DNA of 64,000 bases from Lysobacter sp. KIS68-7 (GCF_021284745.1 NZ_CP089925.1:3187133-3251132), one strand, 5' to 3'; shown: positions 41,888-50,516, counted from the first letter of the stretch. A program made the numbers and translations. The notes: generated by a model from the letters alone, not told the origin.

Positions 41888-42613
41888 ATGAACGACCTTG
41901 AACGATTCTTCGAAGGCAACACCGATCGCCTGATCCACAAGTGGCGGCACTATTTCGAAATCTACGATCGACACTTCTCGCGATTCCGCGGGAAGGCGCC
42001 GCACGTCGTGGAGTTCGGCGTGTCGCAGGGCGGTTCGATGCGCATGTGGAAGGAATACTTCGGCGCAGGCGCGAAAATTTACGGCGTCGACATCAACCCG
42101 CATTGCAAGCAATTCGAGGAAAACGGCGTCGAGATCTTCATCGGCGACCAGGAGAGCCGCGGCTTCCTGCGCGAGATCGCGCAGCGCGTGCCGAAGATCG
42201 ACATCCTGATCGACGATGGCGGCCACACGATGGGCCAGCAGATCGCGACGTTCGAAGAACTCTTCCCGCGCATCGACGGGCACGGCGTGTACCTGTGCGA
42301 AGACATGCACACCTCGTACTGGCCCGGCTGGGGCGGCGGGTATCGCAAGTCGGGTTCGTTCGTCGAATACACCAAGGCGCTGGTGGACAAGCTCAACGCG
42401 TGGCATTCGATGGAGCCGAAGAAATTCGCCGTCGACGACTTCAGCCGCAGCGCCTACTCGATGCACTACTACGACAGCGTGCTGGTGATCGAGAAGCGGC
42501 CGATGGTGGCGCCGTCGCATTCGATGACGGGCACGGCGAGCATTCCGGCGTACGAGCCGCCGATGAAGCAGAAGATGGGCCTGGTGGATCGCTTCGTGAA
42601 GGGAAAGCAGTAG
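41888..42613 (+). CDS. class I SAM-dependent methyltransferase
   Basis: 241 residues. Motif I region 'PHVVEFGVSQGGSMRMWKEYFG' (E-F-G-V-x-x-G-G-S), 'AKIYGVDINPHCKQFEENG' (motif II) and 'IDILIDDGGHTMGQQIATFEEL' (acidic motif IV) match the Methyltransf_24/cephalosporin-hydroxylase-like (O-methyltransferase) branch. Such enzymes often modify sugars or macrolides in glycan clusters. GAAGGCG precedes the ATG. The nearest neighbour on the plus strand is dxs, and the substrate is unknown. Confidence 0.88.
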   Translation: MNDLERFFEGNTDRLIHKWRHYFEIYDRHFSRFRGKAPHVVEFGVSQGGSMRMWKEYFGAGAKIYGVDINPHCKQFEENGVEIFIGDQESRGFLREIAQRVPKIDILIDDGGHTMGQQIATFEELFPRIDGHGVYLCEDMHTSYWPGWGGGYRKSGSFVEYTKALVDKLNAWHSMEPKKFAVDDFSRSAYSMHYYDSVLVIEKRPMVAPSHSMTGTASIPAYEPPMKQKMGLVDRFVKGKQ

Positions 42614-42614
42614 C

Positions 42615-43277
42615 TCACCAGGGCAGCGAAGTGCCGTTGGCGTGCTGGAAGGTGCCGGATTGCTTCGGCGTCAGTCCATCGATGCGCGCGATCAGCTGCG
42701 TGGCGGCCTGTTCGGGCGTGACGTCGCCGTGGCCGCCGACCATGTCGGTGCCGACGTAGCCCGGATGCAACAACACCACCGAGATGCCGCGCGGTGCGAG
42801 ATCCAGCGCCAATGACTTGCCGATCGCGTTCAGGGCGGCCTTCGATGCGCGGTAGCCGTAATAGCCGCCCGAGGTGTTGTCCTCCACCGAGCCCATGCGG
42901 CTGGTGATCAGGCCGATCTTCGCGCCGTCGGCGAGCCGATCGCGCAAGGCGTGCACGACGAGCAGCGGGCCCATGGCGTTGACGGAGAGCTGTCGCTGGA
43001 CGCTGTCCAAGCCCAGCGATTCGAGGGAGTCGCGCTCGAGGATGCCGGCGTTGGGGATGAGGATGTCGATGCGCGCGTTGGCCAGGCGCTTGGCGAGCGC
43101 GGTCACGGCCGCTTCGTCGGTGACGTCGATGCCGGCTTCCACTTGCGCGCCCGTCGCGGCGAGCGCGTCGCTCGCCTTGCGGCAGACCGCGATGACCTTG
43201 TCGCCGCGCGACGCGAACTGCTGCGTCAGCGCGAGTCCGATGCCGCGGTTCGCGCCGGTGATGAGGACAGTGGCCAT
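42615..43277 (-). CDS. short-chain dehydrogenase/reductase
   Basis: 220 residues. Classical SDR motifs are visible: T-G-x3-G-I-G 'ITGANRGIGLALTQQFA', N-A-G 'IPNAGILERDSL', the catalytic Ser region 'IGLITSRMGSVEDN' and Y-x3-K 'GYYGYRASKAALNAIG'. It is a NAD(P)H-dependent oxidoreductase of the csgA-like (carbonyl reductase) branch. GGTGGAGT lies upstream of the ATG. Substrate unknown. Confidence 0.92.
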   Translation of the reverse strand: MATVLITGANRGIGLALTQQFASRGDKVIAVCRKASDALAATGAQVEAGIDVTDEAAVTALAKRLANARIDILIPNAGILERDSLESLGLDSVQRQLSVNAMGPLLVVHALRDRLADGAKIGLITSRMGSVEDNTSGGYYGYRASKAALNAIGKSLALDLAPRGISVVLLHPGYVGTDMVGGHGDVTPEQAATQLIARIDGLTPKQSGTFQHANGTSLPW

Positions 43278-43314
43278 GGTTGCAGACTCCACCTCGTCGG
43301 GGCCACGCAATGTA

Positions 43315-44736
43315 TCAGTAGCGATACGTCGCGCTGATGAAGCCCTGGCTGCCGGACGCTTGCCCCGCTCGCTGGAGGACATCGCCGGCATCGAGGTGTT
43401 CGTAGTTGAAGGTCAGCGCGAAGTTGGGCGTCGGGGCCCAGGTCGCCGCCAGACGGAACAGGCCGCCGATCTCGTGTCCCGGCACGCGCTGCGTGTTGGG
43501 ATAGGCGCGCATGCCGCCTGCGTACACCGCGTCGTTCTCTTCCAGACGTCGCGCAAATCCGTATTCGACGAATCCGCTCCACTTCGCCGACGGCGCGACC
43601 GAAATGCCGGGCGCGATCATCAGCAGGTTGCTGAGCGTGAGGAACTGCGCTTCGCCGAGGTAACCGGAACTTGCGTAGAGCGGATTGAAGCTTCGAAGCG
43701 TGCCGCTGCCGTAGGCGCCGCCGCCCGAAGCGATGTCGATGTGCGAGATCAGGCGCGGCTTCCAAGCCTTCGACGACAGATCCACGCTCTGCACCGCGAA
43801 CAACGCCCAGGTATCGATGGGTTGCGTGTCGCGATAGCGGCCGGACTGGTGCGCCACCGTCCAGTCGACGCGGATCTTGTCGCGCTTGCCCCACAGGCGC
43901 GCACCGAAGGTGTCGCGGTCGTCCAGGCCGCTCAGCCCGCCGCTGCGGAAGCCCGGCTTTTCGGTGTGGATCCAGAAGGGATCGAAGTAGGTGTCGGGTG
44001 ACACGAGCCAACTCGCGTTGAGGCCGCGCAGGCGCTCGCCGTGGTCGACTTCTTCATCATCGAACCCACCGCGACCCAGGCGCGTCAGTCGGAAGTCGTA
44101 CGCGCCCAAGCGCCACCGCGGACCGTGCACATACACGCGCACGCCGTTCCAGGTGCGATGCAGCGTGGAGCCGTCGCCGATGCTGAGCAGTTGCTTCGGA
44201 CCGTCCGTGAATTCCTGGCGCCCGACGATCGCGCCGATGAGTGTGTCGCCCGCATGTCCGCGCACGTCGAGGAACAACTGCTGCAACGAACCCACGTTCT
44301 TGAAACTCGCGGTCGCGACGTCGCGATTGCCCCACACTTCGCCCCGGCCGATCTCGCCGTACACGCGCGCGTTGTCGTTGAAGCGCAGGCCCGCGCCGAG
44401 GATGCCGCGCAGCAGGCCCTGGTCGAAGTCGTTGTGCGGCACGAGTTGCGCGTTGTCGTTGTTGACGTAGCGCAGTCGCGCTTCGGCGCTCAGCGTGAGC
44501 GTCGCGTTGCCCCACAGCGGCATGGCCTTGAACCGTGGCGCCTTGCCTGCGGCGCGCAGGGCGGTCCAATCCTCGACCCAGCGCGTCGCGTACATGCCCT
44601 TGCCTGCTTCACCGCCCCAGCCTGCGGCAGGGATCGGATAAGGATCGACGGGCGCCGACGATTGCGCCTGCGCAGTTGCGCAACGCAGCAGTCCCGCGGC
44701 CACGATTCCTGCGACAGCGCACTTCCGTAGGTCCAT
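43315..44736 (-). CDS. alginate-export-family outer-membrane porin
   Basis: 473 residues from the ATG at 44736, which has AGGAAG eight bases upstream. A signal peptide ends near 'ATAQAQ'. Long alternating beta-strands with aromatic girdles ('GLLRGILGAGLRFNDNARVYGE') run to a terminal 'GFISATYRY' ending in an aromatic residue, as required by outer-membrane barrels. The AlgE-like (PF13372) class exports or takes up anionic oligosaccharides. No alginate genes are near, so it is probably a general substrate porin. Confidence 0.88.
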   Translation of the reverse strand: MDLRKCAVAGIVAAGLLRCATAQAQSSAPVDPYPIPAAGWGGEAGKGMYATRWVEDWTALRAAGKAPRFKAMPLWGNATLTLSAEARLRYVNNDNAQLVPHNDFDQGLLRGILGAGLRFNDNARVYGEIGRGEVWGNRDVATASFKNVGSLQQLFLDVRGHAGDTLIGAIVGRQEFTDGPKQLLSIGDGSTLHRTWNGVRVYVHGPRWRLGAYDFRLTRLGRGGFDDEEVDHGERLRGLNASWLVSPDTYFDPFWIHTEKPGFRSGGLSGLDDRDTFGARLWGKRDKIRVDWTVAHQSGRYRDTQPIDTWALFAVQSVDLSSKAWKPRLISHIDIASGGGAYGSGTLRSFNPLYASSGYLGEAQFLTLSNLLMIAPGISVAPSAKWSGFVEYGFARRLEENDAVYAGGMRAYPNTQRVPGHEIGGLFRLAATWAPTPNFALTFNYEHLDAGDVLQRAGQASGSQGFISATYRY

Positions 44737-44821
44737 GTTCGCTTCCTGCACCCGGACGAGCGGGCAACACTAACCGAAGGTGGCACCGGTCCGACAGGAC
44801 ACTGTGTTGTCGCGCAACTGT

Positions 44822-44850
44822 GAAGAAGCCCCGCAGGGCGGGGCTTCTTC
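44822..44850 (-). terminator. intrinsic terminator after alpha/beta hydrolase
   Basis: A perfect 13-bp stem GAAGAAGCCCCGC / GCGGGGCTTCTTC with a three-base loop lies 27 bases after the hydrolase stop. The T-rich part of the arm itself (TTCTTC) acts as the release tract. Confidence 0.75.
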
Positions 44851-44876
44851 GTCGTTCGCGATGCCGGGCGCTGGGG

Positions 44877-45599
44877 TCAGTGCTTGCGCTGCGCCGCCTG
44901 CTCGATGAACTTCGCCACCGCTTCGGGCTGCGACACATAGATCGCATGGCTGCCCTGCACCTCCTGGATTGTGGCGCCTGCGCGCTTGGCCATCATCTGC
45001 TGCGCCGGCGGCGGGATCATGTGATCGTCGGTGGCAACCAGGTACCAGCTCGGCTTCGACGCCCACGCCGGCGTCGTCACCGCGCCAGCAAGCGCTTCAA
45101 CGCCCCAGGGCACCTGCGAGGCGGCCATGAACGCCGCTTCCTCCGCCGGCACGTCGCCCGCGAACGATGCTGCGAACTTCTCGCGATCCAGGAACAGGAA
45201 GCCATCCTGCGGCGGCAGGATCGGCGGCACCGGCGCGCCCGGCGGCGGATTCGCGATGAGCGACTGCACCGACTCGCCCTTGTCGGGCGCGAACGCGGCG
45301 ATATAGACGAGGCTCTGCACCTTGTCGTCCGTGCCTGCTTCCGAAATCACCACGCCACCGTAGGAATGTCCCACCAGCACCACGGGACCATCCTGCTGCG
45401 CGATCGCGCGCTTGGTGAACGCGACATCGTCGGCGAGCGTCGTCGTCGGGTTCTGCACGATGGTGACGTTGTAACCGTCGTCCTTCAGGACGTTGTAGAC
45501 CTTCTGCCAACCCGAGCCATCGACGAAACCGCCGTGCACGAGGACGACGTTCTTGGCACCCAGTGGGGAAGCGAGATTGGCATCGGGCACGATCGACAT
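44877..45599 (-). CDS. alpha/beta hydrolase (HHD/EstC-like)
   Basis: 240 residues. Oxyanion 'VVLVHGGFVDGSGWQKVY', nucleophile elbow 'VVLVGHSYGGVVISEAG' (G-H-S-Y-G, Ser about residue 77), acid 'VATDDHMIPP' and His 'VQGSHAIYVSQPEAVAKF' complete the triad. The family includes salicylate-esterase-like and EstC-like carboxylesterases; in many bacteria it is annotated only as alpha/beta hydrolase. AAAAGG precedes the ATG. Confidence 0.93.
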   Translation of the reverse strand: MSIVPDANLASPLGAKNVVLVHGGFVDGSGWQKVYNVLKDDGYNVTIVQNPTTTLADDVAFTKRAIAQQDGPVVLVGHSYGGVVISEAGTDDKVQSLVYIAAFAPDKGESVQSLIANPPPGAPVPPILPPQDGFLFLDREKFAASFAGDVPAEEAAFMAASQVPWGVEALAGAVTTPAWASKPSWYLVATDDHMIPPPAQQMMAKRAGATIQEVQGSHAIYVSQPEAVAKFIEQAAQRKH

Positions 45600-45684
45600 G
45601 GCGGGACCTTTTGAGGCGCGGGGGATCGTCGAGGCTAAGTGACCCGAAGGAGTGACAGGTATCCACCCACCGGGGGATGGACAA

Positions 45685-46668
45685 CTACCTGCGACGCTTT
45701 TCGCGCTCGATGGATTGCAGGTAAGCCGCTTCCTGCTCCGGCGTCGGTTGCGTCCAACCCAAACGTTCGGCCTTCTCGAACCACGCCAGGTTTTCGCGGC
45801 TCCGAAGTCGGAAGTCGTCTTGCAAGGCGGGCGGGATGTCCTTGGCCTCCGGATACTTCTGCACGTAGCGCGACTGCAGTTGCAGGAAGAAGGCGTTGGC
45901 CTTCCAGATCATCGCCGTGACGTCCCTGGGATTGACCGACAGCGCCAGGTCGGCGACTTCCATCAGCGTGTCGCCGTCCTTGCGGGCGCTGTGGTGCTCC
46001 ATCAGCGAGGTGGCGATGACGCCGAGGCTTTCCTTCGGTGAAAGCGGCCGCAGGTAGAGTGCGTTGTCGATGGCGAGCTGCGTGATGCCGGTTTCCCGTT
46101 CGTAACTGCTGTCGGACTTGAATCCGCCGGCGGTGGCTTCGAAGTTGATCCACGCCTGTTGTGCATCGTCTCCGAACTTCACGAGCACGTGCTGCGGCGC
46201 TGTCGCGAGCGCCGCGGGCAAGCCGAGGCGCTGGCCGAGGATGACCACGAGGAGGGGCATGGAGATGCAGTTGCCTCTGCGCGTAGCGAGGTAAGTGGCC
46301 AGTTGTTTGTTGCGCGGGTTCTTGCCGAGCGGGTCGTCCAGGTCGTAGGCGAAAGGCTTGCCGTCGTTCCAGGGGCCGGCTTCGTAGAGGGTTTTGATCA
46401 ATGCGTCGAAGGACTGGCGCGGGGTCGCGCCTGCGGGGATGTTGGTGCGGACGGCGCGCTCCCAGTGCGCGAGTTGGCGGCGGACTGCGGGCACGTCCGT
46501 GGTGGGATCGATCAGGCGGTCGACGGTGAGTTTGGCGTCGGCGTAGTCGATGCGGGCTTCTGGGAGGGCGAACTGGGCGCGCAGGGGTGCGAGAGTGTCC
46601 TTTGCGAAGGCGACGGTGGCGAACGCTGAGAGAAAGAGCGCGACGATGAGGGACTGTCCGCGCGTCAT
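45685..46668 (-). CDS. secreted transglutaminase-like protein
   Basis: 327 residues with a signal peptide ('GQSLIVALFLSAFATVAFA'). The transglutaminase/cysteine-protease triad is visible: Cys in 'RRGNCISMPLLVVILG', His in 'APQHVLVKFGDD' and the acid/Asn in 'WINFEATAGG'. The C-terminal third is helical and TPR-like ('MEVADLALSVNPRDVTAMIW'). It could cross-link or cleave in the periplasm. The start overlaps the stop of the DUF6572-like gene (ATGA), so it is co-expressed with the Rhs-tip module. Confidence 0.85.
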   Translation of the reverse strand: MTRGQSLIVALFLSAFATVAFAKDTLAPLRAQFALPEARIDYADAKLTVDRLIDPTTDVPAVRRQLAHWERAVRTNIPAGATPRQSFDALIKTLYEAGPWNDGKPFAYDLDDPLGKNPRNKQLATYLATRRGNCISMPLLVVILGQRLGLPAALATAPQHVLVKFGDDAQQAWINFEATAGGFKSDSSYERETGITQLAIDNALYLRPLSPKESLGVIATSLMEHHSARKDGDTLMEVADLALSVNPRDVTAMIWKANAFFLQLQSRYVQKYPEAKDIPPALQDDFRLRSRENLAWFEKAERLGWTQPTPEQEAAYLQSIEREKRRR

Positions 46669-47030
46669 TCGACGATGCCGTGCGTTTCGATGACCAACGT
46701 GGCGTCATTGTTTCGCACCCAGATCCTGTTTCGATCCAGGAGTTCGAACGCAACCGGGGAAGAATCCGGGTGGATCTTGACGATGATCTGCGTGTTCTCC
46801 GCCGTCGCCTCACCGCATTTCTCAATGCACTCGGCAGTCCTGAGGTACGCCAGGTAGCGCTCCAGCTTGCACATGAGCCGCTCAAGGGAGCGCCGGTCTT
46901 CATGGAGGGGCGACGCAATGATGATGTGCATGTCGGATCCACCGGTCTTCAGGACAGTCCAGACATCGATGACCTCCAGGTTTGGAATGGGATGCGCTTC
47001 GTCGAACGCGAGGTCTTCATCCAATTGCAT
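46665..47030 (-). CDS. DUF6572-like protein, candidate immunity/partner of the Rhs-tip protein
   Basis: 121 residues, acidic, with 'NLEVIDVWTVLKTGGSDMHIII' and 'RYLAYLRTAECIEKCGEATAENTQIIV'. It resembles DUF6572-type proteins, which occur beside polymorphic-toxin tips; the family match is from memory. It starts 10 bases after the stop of the Rhs-tip gene and overlaps the transglutaminase start. An immunity role is inference only. GC content is lower than in the neighbours. Confidence 0.6.
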   Translation of the reverse strand: MQLDEDLAFDEAHPIPNLEVIDVWTVLKTGGSDMHIIIASPLHEDRRSLERLMCKLERYLAYLRTAECIEKCGEATAENTQIIVKIHPDSSPVAFELLDRNRIWVRNNDATLVIETHGIVE

Positions 47031-47040
47031 CTGTCTTCCC

Positions 47041-47739
47041 TCAACACTTGTCTGGCTGGATGCAGGTGATCGTTCCGGCGCGCTCGCCAAGGGCGTCCTG
47101 GTACTTCTTGATGGTGGCGGCCGGGTCCTGCCTTGGCGACAGCACTTCGGTGACATCGATCTTTCCATCGGTTCGCCTGGTCGTCACATCGCCGCGCAAT
47201 GACGAGTTCACCTCGCCATTGGTGACAACCCTCAGCGTTTGATTCAAATGCACGCTGGATGCGTTTGCCTGATCGGCCTTCTCGTCGCCAACGCGCTTGA
47301 TGGTTGGCGCATGCATCGTTTCCTTCCCACCCGACCTGGTCACCTGTGGATTCCCGAAGACCGGTGCGACGCCGAACGAAATCGCTCTCGTCGCTCGTCC
47401 CGCGGGCACCGCATCCAGGAAGGTCCCGGCCGCGTCGCCCGCCGACATCGAACGCGTGGCTTCGCCCGGTGCGGGGGCATTCGCATCCCCGCTCGTGAGC
47501 AGCCAGCCAACGCCAATGACGATCGGAATCGCGACTGGCAAGCGCCCATCCGGATCGACATATCGATACGGGTTGTTGCTGGCGTACGCGTAGCGATTGA
47601 AGTTCGCGCCGCTGTTCGGGTCAGCCTGGACCGGGTCGACACTGACGAAGCGCGCATGCGCCGGTACGGCCGTGACCAGCCCGAGGGCACACAAGAAGGT
47701 CGCGGTGACCTTCCGCCATCCGTTGCGTAGTGCTCCCAT
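47041..47739 (-). CDS. signal peptide + Rhs-tip + toxin-like C-terminal domain
   Basis: 232 residues. A signal peptide ('TATFLCALGLVTAVPAHA', cleavage about residue 29) leads directly into the conserved Rhs-core end 'RFVSVDPVQADPNSG' / 'NRYAYASNNPYRYVDPDGR', which in full-length Rhs proteins precedes a variable toxin. The C-terminal 165 residues include 'RRTDGKIDVTEVLSPRQDP' / 'TIKKYQDALGER', a layout like PD-(D/E)xK nucleases but with L where the Lys should be. It is either a secreted mini-Rhs effector or a remnant of a longer gene. The DUF6572-like gene follows. Confidence 0.72.
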   Translation of the reverse strand: MGALRNGWRKVTATFLCALGLVTAVPAHARFVSVDPVQADPNSGANFNRYAYASNNPYRYVDPDGRLPVAIPIVIGVGWLLTSGDANAPAPGEATRSMSAGDAAGTFLDAVPAGRATRAISFGVAPVFGNPQVTRSGGKETMHAPTIKRVGDEKADQANASSVHLNQTLRVVTNGEVNSSLRGDVTTRRTDGKIDVTEVLSPRQDPAATIKKYQDALGERAGTITCIQPDKC

Positions 47740-47906
47740 CCTTCGCCCCTAGCCGGCCGTCACGGCCGAAGGCGCAACGCTATGCAGGGACAGCGGCCGG
47801 CGAGACGCGAAAGCTCGCGGCGTGGTGGCCGAATCGCCCCCACCGATGTCCGCCACCGCCCCCTCAAAACGTCTTCCTACTACTGGGGGATCGCACGGGG
47901 AACGCG

Positions 47907-49625
47907 ATGGCACTGTTCGCCGAACTCAAACGGCGCAAGGTCTTCAAAGTCGGCGGCGCCTACCTGGTCGTCGCGTGGCTCGCGGTGCAGGCCGCGTCGA
48001 TCGGGTTCCCTGCATTCGACATGTCGCCCCGCATGCTGCGGCTGTGCATCCTGTTCGCCGCGCTGGGCTTTCCGCTGACGCTCGCGCTCGCGTGGGTCGT
48101 CGAGCTGACGCCGGAGGGCCTGAAGCTCGACCCGGCCACGCGCGGCAACAAACGCTTCGCAAGCATCGCGTTGCTGCTGGTGGTGGTCGCGTTGGGCTGG
48201 TACTTCCAGGGCCAGCCGGCGTTCCAGGCCGCGCCGCCTTCCCCGGCACCCGTCGCGGCCGATCCCCATTCGATCGCCGTGCTCCCCTTCGTCAACATGA
48301 GCCCGGACCGCGAGCAGGATTACTTCTCCGACGGGCTCTCGGACGAACTGCTCAACATGCTCGGGCAGGTCCCGCAGTTGCGGGTGATCGCGCGTACCTC
48401 GTCGTTCTCGTTCAAGGACAAGCGTGTCGACGTGCCGACGATCGCACGCGCGCTCAACGTGGCCACCGTGCTGGAAGGCAGCGTGCGCAAGTCGGGCGCG
48501 ACGATGCGCATCACCGCGCAACTGGTGCGCGCATCCGATGGTTCACAGTTGTGGTCGGCGAACTACGACCGCGAAGTCACGGACGTCTTCAAGGTGCAGG
48601 ATGAAATCGCGGGCGCTGTCGTGGAAGCGCTGAAGGTCAAACTGCTGCCGCAACAACGCGTGACCAATCCGCATCGCACGACCAATTCCCAGGCGTACGA
48701 CCAATACCTGCTGGGCAAGCAGTACTTCGGCCGCTCCACGCCCGAAGGGACGCACCAGGCGGTCGACGCCTACCGGCAGGCCATCGCGCTCGACCCCCAC
48801 TACGCAGCGGCGTATGCGGCATTGGCGGTAGCCGAGGTGTTCGCGGCGGATACGGCAGACTCCGAAACGGAGAACGCCGCGGCCAAGCAACGCGCGTTGG
48901 ACGCAGCGGACAAAGCGATTGCACTCGCCCCCGACCTGGCCGACGGCTACGCCGCGCGCGGTTGGATGCGCGCCAACTTCGCCTGGGATTGGAGCGGCGC
49001 GACGGCCGACCTGCACCGTGCGCTGGAGATCGATCCGAGCGACAGCACCGTGCAGCGACGCTACGGGCAGTTGCTGGCCAGCCAGGGGCACATGCCCGAA
49101 GCCATTGCGGCCGTGCGCAAGGCGGTGGCGCTGGATCCGCTGTCGTCGCCGGCCTGGGGCAATCTCGGGTATTACCTCACCGCCGCCGGGCAGATGGACG
49201 AAGCCAGGCAGGCTTTGAAGCGCGCGCTGCAGCTCAATCCGGAGAGCGCGCTGTCGCATTCCAACCTCGCGCAACTGGAACTGCTGGACGGCAACGCGAA
49301 ACAAGCGCTGGCCATGTTCAAGAAGAGCGACGACGACTATCTCCGCGACTTCGGCGTGGCGCTGGCCGAACACACGCTGGGGCATCCCAGGGAATCGCAG
49401 CAGGCGCTGGATGCGCTGATTGCCGCGTATGCGCAGGACGCCGCTGTGCAGATTGCGGAGGTTTACAGCTGGCGCGGGGAGAAGGACAAGGCGTTCGAGT
49501 GGCTGGATCGTGCGTATGCGCAGCGCGATGGCGGGCTGTCGGATGTCAAGCTGGATTTGTGGCTGGCGCCGTTGCGGACAGATCCGCGGTTTGGGGTGTT
49601 GGTGCGGAAGTTGGGGTTGGAGTGA
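47907..49625 (+). CDS. membrane TolB-like/TPR protein
   Basis: 572 residues from the ATG at 47907 with GGGGAA upstream. Three N-terminal helices ('KVFKVGGAYLVVAWLAVQAASI', 'RLCILFAALGFPLTLALAWVV', 'FASIALLLVVVALGWYF') are followed by a TolB-like domain ('SIAVLPFVNMSPDREQDYFSDGLSDELLN') and about nine TPR units. In adenylate-cyclase-like relatives the TolB/TPR part follows a catalytic or DNA-binding head; here the head is absent. It probably acts as a scaffold. Its 3' end overlaps the Abi gene tail by 80 bases. Confidence 0.88.
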   Translation: MALFAELKRRKVFKVGGAYLVVAWLAVQAASIGFPAFDMSPRMLRLCILFAALGFPLTLALAWVVELTPEGLKLDPATRGNKRFASIALLLVVVALGWYFQGQPAFQAAPPSPAPVAADPHSIAVLPFVNMSPDREQDYFSDGLSDELLNMLGQVPQLRVIARTSSFSFKDKRVDVPTIARALNVATVLEGSVRKSGATMRITAQLVRASDGSQLWSANYDREVTDVFKVQDEIAGAVVEALKVKLLPQQRVTNPHRTTNSQAYDQYLLGKQYFGRSTPEGTHQAVDAYRQAIALDPHYAAAYAALAVAEVFAADTADSETENAAAKQRALDAADKAIALAPDLADGYAARGWMRANFAWDWSGATADLHRALEIDPSDSTVQRRYGQLLASQGHMPEAIAAVRKAVALDPLSSPAWGNLGYYLTAAGQMDEARQALKRALQLNPESALSHSNLAQLELLDGNAKQALAMFKKSDDDYLRDFGVALAEHTLGHPRESQQALDALIAAYAQDAAVQIAEVYSWRGEKDKAFEWLDRAYAQRDGGLSDVKLDLWLAPLRTDPRFGVLVRKLGLE

Positions 49626-50277
49626 GATAGTCGTGGAGCGCGACGGGGCACACATGGGCGAATCGACTGTGTGCCTCGCACCATCGGGCTGCCGGCGGCG
49701 ATAGCCAATGCAGAATTTGCATGAGCTGGTTGTTCGTCTTGTACAAGTCCCAATGAATGACGGGCTCGTGGTGCGCGATTCGATTCCTGAGTTCACGAAT
49801 GCGCATCAGGGGCGTGGAGAGGTCCTTCCGGCGCAGGTGTTTGCCGTCTTCCCGGCGGGCGATTCTGTACAGGCCTTCGCGCCACGTTTCCTCGTAGGCG
49901 CGACCGAACATGGCGGTCCAGAAGCCCAATGAAAGCGCCGCGACGACCCTCGACGCGATGGGATCCCGACCGGCGCGCGCAATGTGATCGATCGCTTCCG
50001 CGACCTGGCGTGGCTGGTGGTCTCCGAACAGATTGCAGGCATGCAGCATCCAATCCTCCCCGCGCATCTCCGCGAGGACACGGTGGATGCGATTCCGCAA
50101 TGCAACCTCGAGCATCTGGAGCGGCGTGTACAGGCTTTCCGAGATTCGGGTGTTGAGCGTGTAGAGCTCGATGGCCGCGCTCCGGTCGCCGCCCGCCCAG
50201 GCCAGGTAGCGCCCAAAGCGTTCGAGAGAAAGTGCGTCCTCCAAGATGGACACGTCGCCAGGTGCGAAACTTGTCAA
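49546..50277 (-). CDS. Abi-family (Abi_2/AbiF-like) abortive-infection protein
   Basis: 243 residues from a TTG start; GTG at 50256 is an alternative. The core matches Abi_2-like proteins: 'LSLERFGRYLAWAGGDRSAA', 'ELYTLNTRISESLYTPLQMLEVALRNRIHRVL', 'VAALSLGFWTAMFG' and 'RIRELRNRIAHHEPVIHW' (the R-x-x-R-N-x-x-x-H signature, close to HEPN-type R-x4-6-H). Related proteins are used in phage defence. The C-terminus is a Thr/Pro-rich tail that overlaps the neighbouring TPR gene. A short terminated RNA is predicted across its 5' end on the other strand. Confidence 0.8.
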   Translation of the reverse strand: MTSFAPGDVSILEDALSLERFGRYLAWAGGDRSAAIELYTLNTRISESLYTPLQMLEVALRNRIHRVLAEMRGEDWMLHACNLFGDHQPRQVAEAIDHIARAGRDPIASRVVAALSLGFWTAMFGRAYEETWREGLYRIARREDGKHLRRKDLSTPLMRIRELRNRIAHHEPVIHWDLYKTNNQLMQILHWLSPPAARWCEAHSRFAHVCPVALHDYLTPTPTSAPTPQTADLSATAPATNPA

Positions 50278-50299
50278 GTGCGCACCCGTGCCGTAGAGT
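50271..50299 (+). promoter_or_regulatory. sigma70-like promoter reading away from the Abi gene
   Basis: TTGTCA (50271-50276), a 17-base spacer and TAGAGT (50294-50299) give a good sigma70 match. Transcription would start near 50306 and hit the terminator at 50311-50357. The -35 box coincides with the proposed TTG start of the Abi gene on the other strand. Confidence 0.5.
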
Positions 50300-50310
50300 C
50301 CGCCGCGTAG

Positions 50311-50357
50311 ACCCCGGCCCCGCCTCTGCTCATGCACGCGCCCGGGGTATTTTTTTG
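50311..50357 (+). terminator. intrinsic terminator with T7 run
   Basis: ACCCCGG (50311-50317) pairs with CCGGGGT (50342-50348), closing a 24-base loop, and is followed by A and a run of seven to eight T. It would stop the predicted transcript from the promoter at 50271, leaving an RNA of only about 50 nt, or act as an attenuator for the small gene at 50517. Confidence 0.6.
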
Positions 50358-50516
50358 CCTGTGCATGGCGACCGCCGCGCTTGGAAGGGCACGACGATGG
50401 CAGGTTCAAGCCATTCGAGGGCATTGGCACGAGACGCATGATCACGTCGCGTTTTCTGCAAACTGGATGCGCCGCTTCTACGCGCGGGTCTGGCTCCGCA
50501 AGTCGCGTCTGGAATA

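Noticed and set aside
43315..44736. Alginate biosynthesis locus
   Set aside because: Only the porin-like gene is present; its neighbours are unrelated.
50397..50441. Leader peptide of 14 residues beginning at ATG 50397
   Set aside because: It has no runs of one amino acid and no pairing with the upstream terminator, and codon use is not informative at this length.
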